Below are positions 53,900 to 64,000 of a stretch of 64,000 nt of DNA, piece by piece. Location: assembly GCA_037447655.1 (NCBI GenBank), contig JBBHKE010003464.1, positions 124,001 to 188,000 of the forward strand, written 5' to 3'. The DNA comes from Zygnema cylindricum (Eukaryota; Streptophyta; Zygnematophyceae; Zygnematales; Zygnemataceae). Numbering within the stretch: the first letter of the stretch is position 1; each line of letters begins with the position of its first letter. The notes beneath the pieces are model-generated. The model worked only from the letters and a program-made list of their open reading frames with translations. It was not told the origin of the DNA and did not search any database. Both the position numbers and the translations under genes were made by a program.

Positions 53900-56800
53900 G
53901 TCCACACTTCTCCCTACAAAATACAAACTAGTGAGAAGGAACCAGTTTAGTCATCATGTCTGCTACCATCTCCCCATCTGGTCTATACTTCAAACTAATT
54001 ATTTTGTTCTCAACCTTCTCTCTAACAATTCCCAGTCGGATATCCATATGGTTTGCTTTAATGTGATGTTGTGGGTTTGTTGCAATTGCAATTGCAGCTT
54101 GATTATCACAAAATATTTTTTGCACTCCATTCTTCAGATACCGAAGTTCTTGAAGCAATGATTCAACCCACATCAATTTTTTCATAGCCAAACAAGAGGC
54201 CATATACTCAGCCTCCATGGTGGATTGAGGAATCACCTTTTGTTGCTTGCTGCTCCAACAACATGCCCCATTCGCAACATACAACAAATAAAAGTACACC
54301 TTCTCATCACAACATCCCCATAACTAGTATCACTCCAGGTGGTGATATCAGTATTATCCCCTCCCAAATGCAACCACAGATCTCTCGTTCCTATGAAGTA
54401 TCGCATGACCCTTTTGGTCGCTTCCCAATCTCTCTTCCTATGATCATTCAGACTCCTATTTAATATCCACACAACTGCTGCTTTATCGGGACGAGTACGG
54501 TTGATAAAGTAGATCAAACTACCAAAAACCTGTATGTACGGAATAGTTTGCATAAACTTGCTCTCCTCATGGCCTAACTCATTATCTTAGATCAAGACTC
54601 CCTCTTCTAAGCTCCCCTCATTTCCCTTCTTTAAATGCATTGGAGTCGTACAACTATTTGTATCATACAATTGAAAATTTTCAAGCATACTTCCTATTGC
54701 TTCTTTTTGATTTTCTTCTCTCAATCCCTCTCCATTTGAATTCCCAAAATGTACTGCCTCTCCCAAGTCTTTCATTTCAAATCCACTCTTTAGATCCTTT
54801 TTCAATCGATTAATTTTCTCCATTTATTAACTCAAAACAAGCAAATCATCAACATAGATGGCAATGAAAATTATACCTTCCTCATCCTCAAATAGATAGA
54901 ATGATCCGAACTTTTTCGGATATATCCCAAACTTGTCAAAAACCCGTCCAACTTCTTGTTCCATTGGAGTGGAGCTTGCTTTAGTCCATAAAGAGAGTTT
55001 ATCAATCTGCACACCTTACTTTCTTCTCCTTTCTCCACAAATCTTTCTGGTTGTCGCATCTAGGTCACTTCTTGTAATTTTCCGTGTAAAAAAGTAGTTT
55101 TGATGTCCATTTGGTGCACTTCCATGTCTTCCACTGCCGCTAGACTAAGTAGAATTCGGACAGAGCGAAGGTCTCCTCATAATCGATTCCCTCCTTCTGT
55201 GTGAATCCCTTTGCCTCTAATCTGGCCTTGTATCGCTTATTAGTGGTTTCCGGAATAAGTTTCAACTTAAATACTCACTTGCATTCTATCGGCTTTTTGT
55301 ACGGGGGACAATCCACCAGCTCCCAAGTGCTTGCTTCCATAATTGAAGCCATCTCATTATTAATGGTTGTCATCTACCTACTACGTTCTGAACAATTAAT
55401 TGCTTGCGAGTTAGCGAGGGGTTTGCTTAAATGTGAGAGCTTAGTTACCTAGTTGTTCACTTGTCTCTCTTGAAGTCTCGTACTGCTTCTCCTTTTTCCT
55501 TCAAAATCTGATGCTGGAATGGAGGGTAATCTCTGATTTTTTCGGATGACTTCATCTTCTCCCCTATCCGTGGAGTCCATCTCCGGACGTTCATCATCCA
55601 TTTTTGGTCTTTCCTGGTTTTCTTCCTTGGTTTGAACCGGAAGCTGTGACTACAAGAGAGGGTCACTCTCGGTCAGATATTTCTCTTCCTCTGCAAGGTC
55701 AGGCTGAACTGCAAGGTCAGGCTGAACTACGGTTCGGTTAGAAGAATCTAAATCTAACTCATTTCCGGATTCAGTTCTAATCTTAACCAGTTTAGTATAT
55801 TTAAAGGGATCTATGGACTTTTTTCATCCATGACTACCAAGTGTTTTACTAGAACAATGTCTTCTCTTTCGAGATAATAAACTGAATATCACTTTACATT
55901 TTCATTATACCCAAGTAGGTATCCCGACTTTCCCCTTGCATCTAACTTCCAATCAGATTTTTTGTGTTTAGACTAAACACTTGACTTCTGAACACCTTTA
56001 AGTGTGAAATATTAGTTTTTCTCTCGGTCTATCTTTCATAAGGTGTTTGTCCTTTTACTGCCAAGGCAAGGACTTTAATTTTTAAAATAGTTATCATAAT
56101 TCATAGCTTCTGCCCAAAAAAAAATTCTTATCATTTTATCCATCAACATGCTACAAGCACTATCAGTTAATGTGCGATTTAGTCTCTCGGCTACACTGTT
56201 TTATTCTGGGTTCGTTGGAACATTTTTTTGGTGTTGATCCCCTTCATCTTTCAAAAAATCCTCAAACTCATTAGAAGTATATTCCCCCCTATTATCACTC
56301 CTCACTCTCTTTATAGGTGTCTCATGAAGTTTCTCACTCCATGCTTTATACTCTTTAAAATAAACTGACACCTCAGATTTGTTTTTCAAAAAATATACTC
56401 TAAATTATCTAGACCGATCATCAGTGATAGTAAGCATAAATCTTTTCCCTCCAACTGATGGCACTTTTGTCGGTCCCCATATATCAGTATTAACAAGATC
56501 TAAGACCTTCTCACCCTTATATGTTGCGCTTTTTTGGAAAGGCAATCTATGGGCCTTAGCTTGAGCACATCCACTACAATCATCCAAGATCTCATTATCT
56601 CCAAAATGTATTCCCTCAACTACACCTAATTTTTTCATTTCTTTCAATTTATCTCGGTGCACATGTCCTAACCTTTTATGCGACATCATCAAATCACTTA
56701 CACCGGCATAGTAAACTCCCATCTTTCCATTACTCAAATTCAGCCTAAACATTCCTTTGCTACCCTTTTTCAGGTGTGAGGTACACTTCATTCTCATAGC

Positions 56801-58257
56801 TAGCAACAAAGACTCATTTCTTAGTATTAGTCTCAAAACCCTTTTCATCTAAGACCAACGTAGAGATATGATTCTTGTTCAACTCTGGAATAAAAAAAAC
56901 ATCAGAAAAAGTGACTATGGATGTCTTACCATCAACTAAGACTTTCAGATCCACAAATCTCACTAAATTTATGGTTACTATTCTCCCATCCCCGTACTCT
57001 ATCTTTGCAGTAGGGATCTTTCTCATTTTAGTAAACAATGGTTTTTTAAAACACATATGCATAGAGGCTCTTGAATAAATAATCCATCCTTATTCAAGAG
57101 CTTCTTTTACTCCACCAAAAGCACACTTTTGCCTCCTTGGAATCTCCGACTCACCTTTCACCTCCAGTTCTCGTTGAGGAGAAGTTCTCCATCATCTTCA
57201 TCGACATCCTCTCCTATAAAGTGTGTTGCCACTAATGCCTTTTTCTTTCCTGCGACTGATTTTCCGATTTGCCCCTCCATCAATCTCAACTTTGTCAGTT
57301 TAGTACACGCCGCCATGTAATGTCCCGACTTCTTACAAGAGTGACAGAGCCTTTTTGGAGGCCTTGATCCAAAGTGGTCTGATTAGTTTCCTCTTCCTCC
57401 TCCACGAAAGTTTCCATAAGGTTTCTTAAAATCCTTATCTCCCCAGCTAGCTCTTGTAGTTAATGCTTGAACGCTCTTTCCTCGTCTCCAAATATCAATT
57501 GTGATCTCCCAAACTAAAATTATCCTCACAAGAGAGTTCCAGATCCATCGATGATCTGGCAAATCGTGAACCTTGTTAACAATGTTTTCATAATCATATG
57601 AGAGTTTCATCAACAAAGTATTCACCTTATCTTTCACGGTCTCCATTTTTCTTGCACTCTCCAACTCCATACATAACCCGGCCAAGTCATTACAAAAGTA
57701 TAACATCGTTCCCATTTTGTACACATGTTTGTACCTTATGATGTACCTGCTTCTGCTGCTGAATCGTACCACTCTTGTAAATGTTGAAAACAGCCTCCCA
57801 CAACTTGTCCGTCCAGTCCACATAAAGATGAGATGTAGCAACTCTTTCAGTGAGACGCCCGAGAGTTAAAATGAGTCGCCATAGTGTTGTTGAAATCCCA
57901 GATTTCAGTATCATTTGCCTTGGTTCTTTGGAAATCTACTACCGAAACCGATCTAATAGCCATGGGTGTGAGTTTATCCTTCCCCTTCTCATTCCCTTTG
58001 TCCGACACGAAGCTTTACCCAGCGTCCTCTACCACCTCTGCCTCCATATACCTTCTTGTGAATCGAGATCCTACGAACCCTAGAGAAACTCAAAATTTTG
58101 CAGTTGGAGAAACTCAAAATTTTGCAGTTGGCCGATGCACAGGACCACTCACAATGCCCCATAGCTGGTTTTCAAACAATGCACCCCACATCATGCTTTC
58201 CCAAAATATGAACTATATTCAATTGAAAATGGGCACCCTAAAGGGTGGGGCCATAAC
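53900..58257 (-). pseudogene. E17 gag-pol, broken
   Basis: Reading down the minus strand: decayed Gag from about 58250, with LMKLSYDYENIVNKVHDL near 57600 and a knuckle-like CHSCKKSGHYMAAC near 57310-57350. Protease is near 57060-57080 (YSRASMHMC, active site lost). MHMCFKKPLFTKMRKIPTAKI leads into GAG-pre-integrase (HKRLGHVHRDKL, CSGCAQAKAH, VNTDIWGP) at 56848-56405. Integrase SDNRGEYTS lies at 56389-56201. RT has MRQPERFVEKGEE and IYVDDLLVLS (55059-54827), and RNase H CDNQAAIAIATNPQHH lies at 54299-53928. Many frame changes are present. A TGA before VFVAS is shared with E11. Confidence 0.9.
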
Positions 58258-58258
58258 C
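58244..58258 (-). promoter_or_regulatory. E17 primer-binding site
   Basis: The minus strand reads GGTTATGGCCCCACC, 14 of 15 matching the half-tRNA-iMet site, next to LTR end ...GAATTACA. Confidence 0.8.
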
Positions 58259-58359
58259 TGTAATTCTGTGACCTCCGTTTGTCAACAGAATGTCCAGCTT
58301 ATATGAAGCCTCTAGTATAATATTTGCACTTTTGACTTTAGCAATGAATAAGTGCCACC

Positions 58360-59496
58360 TGTTGAAATTTAAGTATTTTCTAGGTCTACATTACGATAGA
58401 AATGAGCAGAGGCAATCTGCCTCTAACTCCTGTCTCCAAGCCCTCAAATTTGACGTAGTCACAAAAGGCTAGATAGGGAGCAAACTCCATGGCTAACAAA
58501 GCTTTCTTTAGAGACAGGAGTAGTTATTGGTAGATTTACTAAAAAAGAGATTGACGGACCCATGATTTGATCATGGTACCTACCGTTTGTCGATCAAGGC
58601 GATAGCCGGTAGCGTTATCCTATAGTCTATGAACTATGCTAGAGTATGAAGGGTTAGATGTGTATTTAAACAATTATACGTAGGACATTCATTCAACTAG
58701 CGAAACTTACATTGGAACATAGAACTTGTTGAATGTTATAGCACCGCACGAAATAAATGGTGCGAACATTTATGTCAACGACGTATTTTAAAAGGCGATC
58801 TAATCGGACGGTCGTGGTAATCGCCGTTGTTGCGAAAAGTACTTTTTGGCAGTTTTTGCACGCCGCCACTCTGAACGACACGTGGCAACATCTTAATGGT
58901 TTAGAGAATCTCTTGAGCGCACGATTAAGAATCAGGATGTGACAAAAGTCACTGTTTTGGCCATGCCGTACAAAGACCATACAGAAAGTACTTCCGCACT
59001 TGTATTTTATGTACGGTACAATGTTGTGATTGGTGTGTACCTCAGTAGTAAGGGGTTTAGAGAGGGTTTTAGGACTTAGATTATTTTGGTAGGTAGCCGC
59101 CTCTCTCGTAGAGAGCATCTATAAATATAGACAAACTTTGCTATTTAATATCAATTCACCCAGTTGACCATTTTTAGTGATTCTTTTTGCTACAGACTCA
59201 AGGGAGTCCAAATAACACATTGGTGTAGTCGGTCAGTGTTTTTTCTTGCCAGGGTGGCTACATTTCTAAGGGAAAGTCAAAGTAGGTGATTGTGTCCAAA
59301 ACTCATATTCTAACTTTGCATTATGTGGTGGAACTGAGCACACAGAAAGTCTTATTTCACTGAGGTGAAGTTGTAGAAGGGTTTTGATTGTCAAAGGGTC
59401 AATCATTTGGGTTTGTATCTACTTGGAGTCGGCACTAACTAGATAAGCTTCTTGAGAGATGCCTACTCCGAGGACCAATGGAGGTCTAAGAGTTCA
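58360..59496 (+). repeat. E19 5' LTR (1137 bp)
   Basis: It starts TGTTGAAATTTAAG and ends AGAGTTCA. It has a TATA box TATAAATATA at 59120-59129, GACTCAAGGGAGTC at 59196-59209 and the antisense T-arm hairpin at 58560-58576 (CCATG-ATCAAAT-CATGG on the minus strand, perfect stem). Confidence 0.88.
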
Positions 59497-60448
59497 GGTT
59501 ATAGGCCCACCATCTAGGGTGCCTATGTTTGATGGAACAGGCTTAATTTATTGGGAGTTTACAATAGAGGGATTGCTTTTCGAAAAGAACTCATAGGGAA
59601 TTGTTTCGCTACAAGTGAGGTGTCCGCCACCGGGGTTAGGTGGAACTCACTATAAGGATTCATCTGGGGCTTCCCAAAAAACCAATCGGAATTCAAAAGC
59701 AACGGAAGGTGAAGGGAAAATTATTGCCATAGAAGAGGGAAAAGGAGAAAAGGGGAAAGGAACACTTATGGTGAGGGGAGCTAGAATCTCGGCTACGTTT
59801 CCACTTGTAAGGGTTATAACTAAAACTGAAGAAATTGACAGTAAAATCTGGGAGTATAAATACACTATAGCAAAACATCTCATATTTACATACGTGTATA
59901 AGTCCATAGCTATCACTCTTTTATACCTAACGAAGTCTTCAGAAATATGGGAAACACTGATTCAGATTTATAAGAGTGAAACTATACAGAGGCAGCAATT
60001 AGTAAAACATGAAATAAAGTCCTATGTTTATGAAGGCGGTGGCATGATAAAGTTTTGCAATGATATTGCTGCATTATATGTCGAGTTTGCTAGTGCAGGT
60101 TATGTAGAATTTTAGGTGAGAAAGATTAACACACTAATCATGAACTACAGTTAGTACCAAGACATAATTCATGATGGGTCAATGGACGCTCCCATGGACT
60201 CGGGGCAGCCTGGGGATGCTTTCAGGAAGGAAAGCACTTTGGAGCTTGATAGGGGAAGTGACAGGGTGAATGCACTGACAGCTGGTGGTGACTCACGGAA
60301 TTATGATGAGAGGAAAAAAGACAAAGGTAAACCTTATCAATCTTTGGTGGAAAGAAAGGGAGAGGAAATGAAAGGGGAGCTTTAGAAAAACTGGTTTGCT
60401 TCTTTTGTGGGGAACCGGGTCATTATATGGAGGAATGCCCTAGTTTGT
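59479..60448 (+). pseudogene. E19 gag, interrupted
   Basis: The LTR-borne ATG is followed after two codons by TAA (GTC TAA GAG where relatives have TCA). The core is open at 59615-60115 (TAEG...YTIAKHLIF, KSSEIWETLIQIYKS, CNDIAALYVEF). A frame change then leads to a knuckle CFFCGEPGHYMEEC near 60390-60440. E20 inserts right after it. Confidence 0.87.
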
Positions 60449-61642
60449 TGTTGGAATTCAAGTATTTTCTAGGTCTAGAGATTGCAAAATAAAAAGCAAA
60501 ATAGTAGATATTGACAGCCTGCCTCTAACTCCTCCCCAAGTCCCCACACTTGTCGCAGTCACTGGAGACTGGAGAAGGAGTTAGCCATGGCTGCCTGTGC
60601 TGTCTAGAAGGAGACAGACAGTTGTTTTATAGGGGGTTTTTCTCTAAAAGGAAGTTTTGACAGGGCCAGGATTTGATCCTGGTACCTGCCAATTGTCTTA
60701 ACCGCAACAGCCGGTAGTCTTAACCAGATATTCTAAATTACATTAGATATTACGGGGTATGATGTTTATTTAAACAGTTACAATAATACTAATTCATTTA
60801 ACTAGAACTATATGCATAGAGCATAGAAACAGTTATGTCAAGTACGACGTACGGTACTACTACGAAATAAATACCGCGCAGTTTGTTTGACGCCGGAAAG
60901 AATACCGCGCAGGTATTTATGACGGCCACGATTGAAACCCAAAATTGATCGGACCGCCGCGAAGGATGCCGAGATCGCGGCGTACGATTTTGGCGGTTTG
61001 CGATCACCGCCACATTGCGTGACACGTGGTAACACTACGTTGGATTGCGGCAACTCCGGAGATTACGGGAACAAATCCGGATATGACACGTGTCGACATT
61101 TTGGCCATGTCGTACAATGGCCGTACAGAAAGTACACCGGCACCTGTACTTTTCTGTACGACACAGTAATTTGATTGGTGCCGTACTTCAGTAGATAGAG
61201 TTTTAGAGAGGGAATAGGACTTAGATAAATTTTGGATAGGCACTGCCTCTCCCAGAGAGCACCCTGTATAAATGGCAAACTTTGGGCAGCCATAACTATC
61301 AATTTACTTGACCATTTTCAGTGATTCTTTTTGCTGCGGACTCAGGGGAGTCCAGGCTAAACAACGGTGTAGTCGGTCAGAGTTTTTGTCTGCCAGGGTG
61401 GCTTTATTTCTAAGGGAAAGTCAAAGTGGGTGAATGTGTCCAAATCTCATATTCTAACTTTGCATTCTGTGGTGGAACTGAGCACACAGAAAGTGTTATT
61501 TCACAAGGGTGAATCTATATTGGGTTTCTGACTGTCAAGGGGTCAGTCACTTGGGTTTATATTAACTTGGAGTCGGCACTATCTACATTAGCTTCTTTTG
61601 GATCTGCATACTCTGAGGGCCAATGGAGGTCTCAGAGTTTCA
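60449..61642 (+). repeat. E20 5' LTR (1194 bp)
   Basis: It starts TGTTGGAATTCAAG and ends GAGTTTCA. The U3 hairpin is at 60525-60584 and the GTAC cluster at about 61110-61195. The TATA box TATAAATGG is at 61267-61275, about 375 bp before the LTR end. GACTCAGGGGAGTC is at 61338-61351. Confidence 0.9.
60666..60740 (-). other. tRNA-like domain in E20 LTR with perfect T-arm
   Basis: The minus strand of 60666-60682 is CCAGG-ATCAAAT-CCTGG, a perfect 5-bp stem and 7-nt loop. The D-arm side lies toward 60740 and is more diverged. Confidence 0.62.
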
Positions 61643-62017
61643 GGTTATGGGCCCACCATCTAGGGTGCCTATGTTCGATGGAACAGACTTTACTTATTGG
61701 GAGTTTACAATGGCGGGATTGCTTTTCGAGAAGCACTTATGGGGAATTGTTTCGGGACAAGTGAGATGTCCGCCACCTGGCTTTGGAGGAGCTTACTATG
61801 GAGATTCATCTGAGACTGCCCAGAATATCATCCGGAGCTCAGATGCATCAGAAGGTGAAGGGAAGAATCTTTCCGTGGATGGGGAAATAGGGGAGAAGGA
61901 AAAAGGGACACCTATGGTGAGGGGAGCTAGGCTCTCAGCTATGGTACCACATGTAGGGATTAAAACTGAAGAAAATGACAGAAAAATATGGGAATACAAA
62001 AACACTATAGCAAAACA
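61623..62017 (+). CDS. E20 Gag N-terminal part, open up to the E21 insertion
   Basis: The ATG at 61623 lies 20 bp inside the LTR. The open reading MEVSEFQVMGPPSRVPMF, then DGTDFTYWEFTMAGLL and KIWEYKNTIAKH, is uninterrupted for about 131 codons. It then runs seven codons into E21 LTR before a stop at 62039. No lesion is visible, so E20 gag was probably functional when E21 inserted. The rest of Gag and pol are beyond the window. Confidence 0.85.
61643..61657 (+). promoter_or_regulatory. E20 primer-binding site
   Basis: GGTTATGGGCCCACC is an exact 15-base match to the complement of the initiator tRNA-Met anticodon arm and is in frame in gag. Confidence 0.9.
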
Positions 62018-63059
62018 TGTAACTCTGAGACCTCCATAAGTCCTCAGAGTGGACAGCTTCCAAGAAGCCTCTAGGATAATCCTGACCCCTTTGTGTTTAA
62101 GCAAAAATAACTGCCACCCTGGCAGACAAAAACGCTGACCAACTTCACCCCTGTGAAGACAAGACTCCCCTGAGTCGATAGCAAAAAGAATCTCTGAATT
62201 TGCTCCCCTGAGCAGTAAGTTATGGGGGGTCAAAGTTGACCTTTTGTACAGAAGCTCTCTGGGAGAGGGGGTCCTATCTTCTAATTTTTCTAAGTCCTAT
62301 CTCTCTCACAGACTCTATCTACTGATGTACGGAACCAATCAGAATTGAGTTCCGTACGTAAAAGTACAGCCGCCGGTGTACTTTATGTACGGAAATTGTA
62401 CGACATGCCCTAAATGTCGACACATGTCAAATCCGGATTCGGTGCCATAATCTCCGGAGATTCTACGATCCAACGGAATTTCGCCACGCGTCATCCGATG
62501 TGGCGATGGCCACAAACCGCCGAAATCTTCCTCCGCGATCTCGGCGCTAATCCCGGCCGTCCGATTAAATTCAGATTTAATCGTGGCCGTAATAAATACA
62601 TGCGCGGTATTTATTTCACTTCCGAAACAAATGCGCGGTATTGATTCGTAATCCGTACTGTCATTCGTACCGGATCTATGTATCCCGTAAATCGTAACAG
62701 TTAAATGAATTATCGTACGTATTCCAATTTATATAATTATCAAACTACATATCACGTAATACTACTGCTAGATCTAACGGCTAAGGCTACCAGCTATTTC
62801 CTGTCTGCCGGCCGGTAGGTTCAAGGATCAAATCCTGCAGCCGGCACAATCCTTTTAAATAAATAAATAAACCCTAGTATAAAATTCCCCTAAACCTCAG
62901 GATAGCCAAGGTAGCCATGGCTCTAGCTTCCTCTCCAATTTCTCAGTGACTGCGACAAGTTTGAGATTTGGAGAGAGAAGTTAGAGGTAGACTGCCTCGG
63001 CTTCTTTCTATATTTCTATTTAGACCTAGAAAATACTAATAAATCCATTAGTTTCTACA
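62018..63059 (-). repeat. E21 3' LTR (1042 bp)
   Basis: On the minus strand it starts TGTAGAAACTAATGG and ends CAGAGTTACA. It matches the E11 LTRs closely and carries GACTCCCCTGAGTC (62164-62177), the GTAC cluster, the tRNA-like domain (62771-62837) and the U3 hairpin (about 62925-62995). Confidence 0.92.
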
Positions 63060-63076
63060 CTCCCCTTATTTTCTAG
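63026..63076 (-). promoter_or_regulatory. E21 PPT-spanning inverted repeat (10 bp perfect)
   Basis: In element sense CTAGAAAATA (63076-63067) pairs with TATTTTCTAG (63035-63026). The loop holds AGGGGAG and the LTR start. Confidence 0.85.
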
Positions 63077-64000
63077 TCAATCTTTAATTTCAGACCACAC
63101 TTCTCCCTGCAAAAAATTAGCTTAGGGGAAGGCACAGGTTTGGTCATCATATCTGCTACCATCTCACTATCTGGTCTGTACTCTAAACTGATTATTTTGT
63201 TTTCTACTTTCTCTCTAACAAAGCTGAGTCTGATGTCCATGTGTTTGGCTTTAAAATGGTGTTTAGGATTGGCAGAGATAGCGATTGCTGCCTGATTATC
63301 ACAAAATATTTTCTGCACACCACTCTTAAGGTGACCAAGCTCACCAAGCAAAGACTTGACCCACATCAATTCTTTTACAGCAGAGCAAGAGGCCATATAC
63401 TCAGCCTCCATGGTGGACTGAGCAATAACCTTTTGCTGTTTGCTACTCCAACAGCAAGCCCCATCACCCACATATAATACATATCCAGAAGTACATCTCC
63501 TCATCGGAGCATCACCATAACTGGCATCACTCCAAGTAGTGATGTCAGTATTCTCCCCACCCAAATGCAACCATAGATCTCTAGTTCCTACCAAGTATCT
63601 CAGGACTCTCTTAGCTGCCTCCCAATCCTTCTTAGTGGGAGCATTTAGACTTCTACTCAGCATTCCTACAGCTGCAGCTAAATCCGGCCGGGTACAATTC
63701 ATAAAATAGATTAGACTTCCCACTACTTGCCTGTAAGGAATAGTCTGCATGAACTTCTGTTCATCAGGAGATAATTCCTCGTCTAAGACTATGACTCCTT
63801 CTTCCTCACTCCCCTCACTTCCCTTCTTCAACTCCATTGGAGTTGTACAACTATTAGCTTTATCCATTTGAAATTTTTCAAGCATGTTCCCTATTGCTTC
63901 TTTTTGAGTCAATCTTATAATTTTCCTTTTTCGGTCTCTCTCTACTTGAATTCCCAAAATATATCTTGCTTCTCCCATATCCTTCATTTCAAATCTCCCC
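63073..64000 (-). CDS. E21 pol, RT connection region and RNase H (partial, intact here)
   Basis: The open frame runs from the window edge (GRFEMKDMGEARYILGIQVE) to the stop at 63073 without a lesion. RNase H blocks WSDASYGDAP, AQSTMEAEYMA, FCDNQAAIAI and MVADMMTK are all present. The protein differs from E11 at only a couple of positions (for example Met for Val before LSRSLN, and Asp for Asn before ITTWSD). The catalytic YVDD lies outside the window. Confidence 0.94.
   Translation of the reverse strand, partial: GRFEMKDMGEARYILGIQVERDRKRKIIRLTQKEAIGNMLEKFQMDKANSCTTPMELKKGSEGSEEEGVIVLDEELSPDEQKFMQTIPYRQVVGSLIYFMNCTRPDLAAAVGMLSRSLNAPTKKDWEAAKRVLRYLVGTRDLWLHLGGENTDITTWSDASYGDAPMRRCTSGYVLYVGDGACCWSSKQQKVIAQSTMEAEYMASCSAVKELMWVKSLLGELGHLKSGVQKIFCDNQAAIAISANPKHHFKAKHMDIRLSFVREKVENKIISLEYRPDSEMVADMMTKPVPSPKLIFCREKCGLKLKID

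Larger units (their letters stand above)
52223..58359 (-). mobile_element. E17, minus copia element in the satellite
   Basis: 3' LTR 52223-53867 (carrying solo LTR E18), internal region 53868-58258, and the first 101 bp of the 5' LTR (58259-58359), where E19 cuts in. Left flank CAATA (52218-52222). The domain order gag-PR-IN-RT-RH is complete but mutated. Confidence 0.88.
58360..60448 (+). mobile_element. E19, plus copia element cut in gag by E20
   Basis: 5' LTR 58360-59496, primer site 59497-59511 (GGTTATAGGCCCACC), and gag to 60448, where E20 starts. It inserted into the E17 5' LTR. Its pol, if it survives, lies beyond the window. Confidence 0.88.
60449..62017 (+). mobile_element. E20, plus copia element cut in gag by E21
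   Basis: 5' LTR 60449-61642, primer site 61643-61657 and gag to 62017. Left flank TTTGT (60444-60448). It is closely related to E19 in LTR and Gag sequence, and it inserted into E19 itself. Confidence 0.9.
62018..64000 (-). mobile_element. E21, minus copia element running off the window
   Basis: 3' LTR 62018-63059 and pol from 63073 to the window edge. Left flank AAACA (62013-62017). Its pol is nearly identical to E11, and it is undamaged in the visible part. It is the youngest layer at this end. Confidence 0.93.

Overview
This window looks like repeat-packed heterochromatin from the nuclear genome of a green plant. Every protein-coding stretch I can identify belongs to a retrotransposon. 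Most are Ty1/copia (gag, CCHC knuckle, DSGA protease, integrase, YVDD reverse transcriptase, RNase H), with one Ty3/gypsy layer (YIDD reverse transcriptase). I found no cellular gene, rRNA, functional tRNA or CRISPR array. The plant assignment rests on the style of the pol proteins and on primer sites matching plant initiator tRNA-Met. I cannot name the species.

Layout. Elements are numbered E1-E21 here. 1-1806 is an old LTR of the E7 family carrying a 691-bp MITE. 1856-4138 is a decayed minus copia, E1, carrying a 216-bp MITE. 4139-7069 holds plus fragments E2 and E3, with solo LTR E4 (target duplication GTAGC). 7070-10911 is minus copia E5. 10912-19230 is plus element E6, which encodes one long Gag-only protein; its 5' LTR is split by the very young non-autonomous minus element E7 (11555-15265, target duplication CTTAT). 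19245-24739 is minus copia E8. 24740-44417 is mainly Ty3/gypsy: a minus fragment E9 and a long plus copy E10. E10 is split by copia E11 (28198-34647, target duplication TCCGG) and by minus element E12 (37120-39658, target duplication ATGGG). 44418-46349 is plus copia E13 and 46350-47353 is minus LTR E14.

From 47354 the deepest layer is a satellite of about 100-bp monomers, seen at 47354-47414 and 51145-52222, with a four-monomer higher-order repeat. Minus E15, plus E16 and minus E17 lie in or against it. E17 carries solo LTR E18 (target duplication CTAAG) and is cut by plus E19, which is cut by plus E20, which is cut by minus E21, which runs off the window. E21 and E11 are very close relatives.

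Shared design of the copia elements. The primer site is GGTTATGGGCCCACC, complementary to the anticodon arm (not the 3' end) of initiator tRNA-Met, which implies half-tRNA priming. Gag starts inside the 5' LTR and is translated through the primer site (peptide VMGPP). Three further features recur with changing stems but fixed geometry: an inverted repeat that holds the polypurine tract and LTR start in its loop; an antisense tRNA-Arg-like domain in U3; and a U3 hairpin with an invariant loop. E6 and E7 lack pol but keep the same primer site and LTR-end design, so they may depend on relatives such as E8, E11 or E21 for enzymes.
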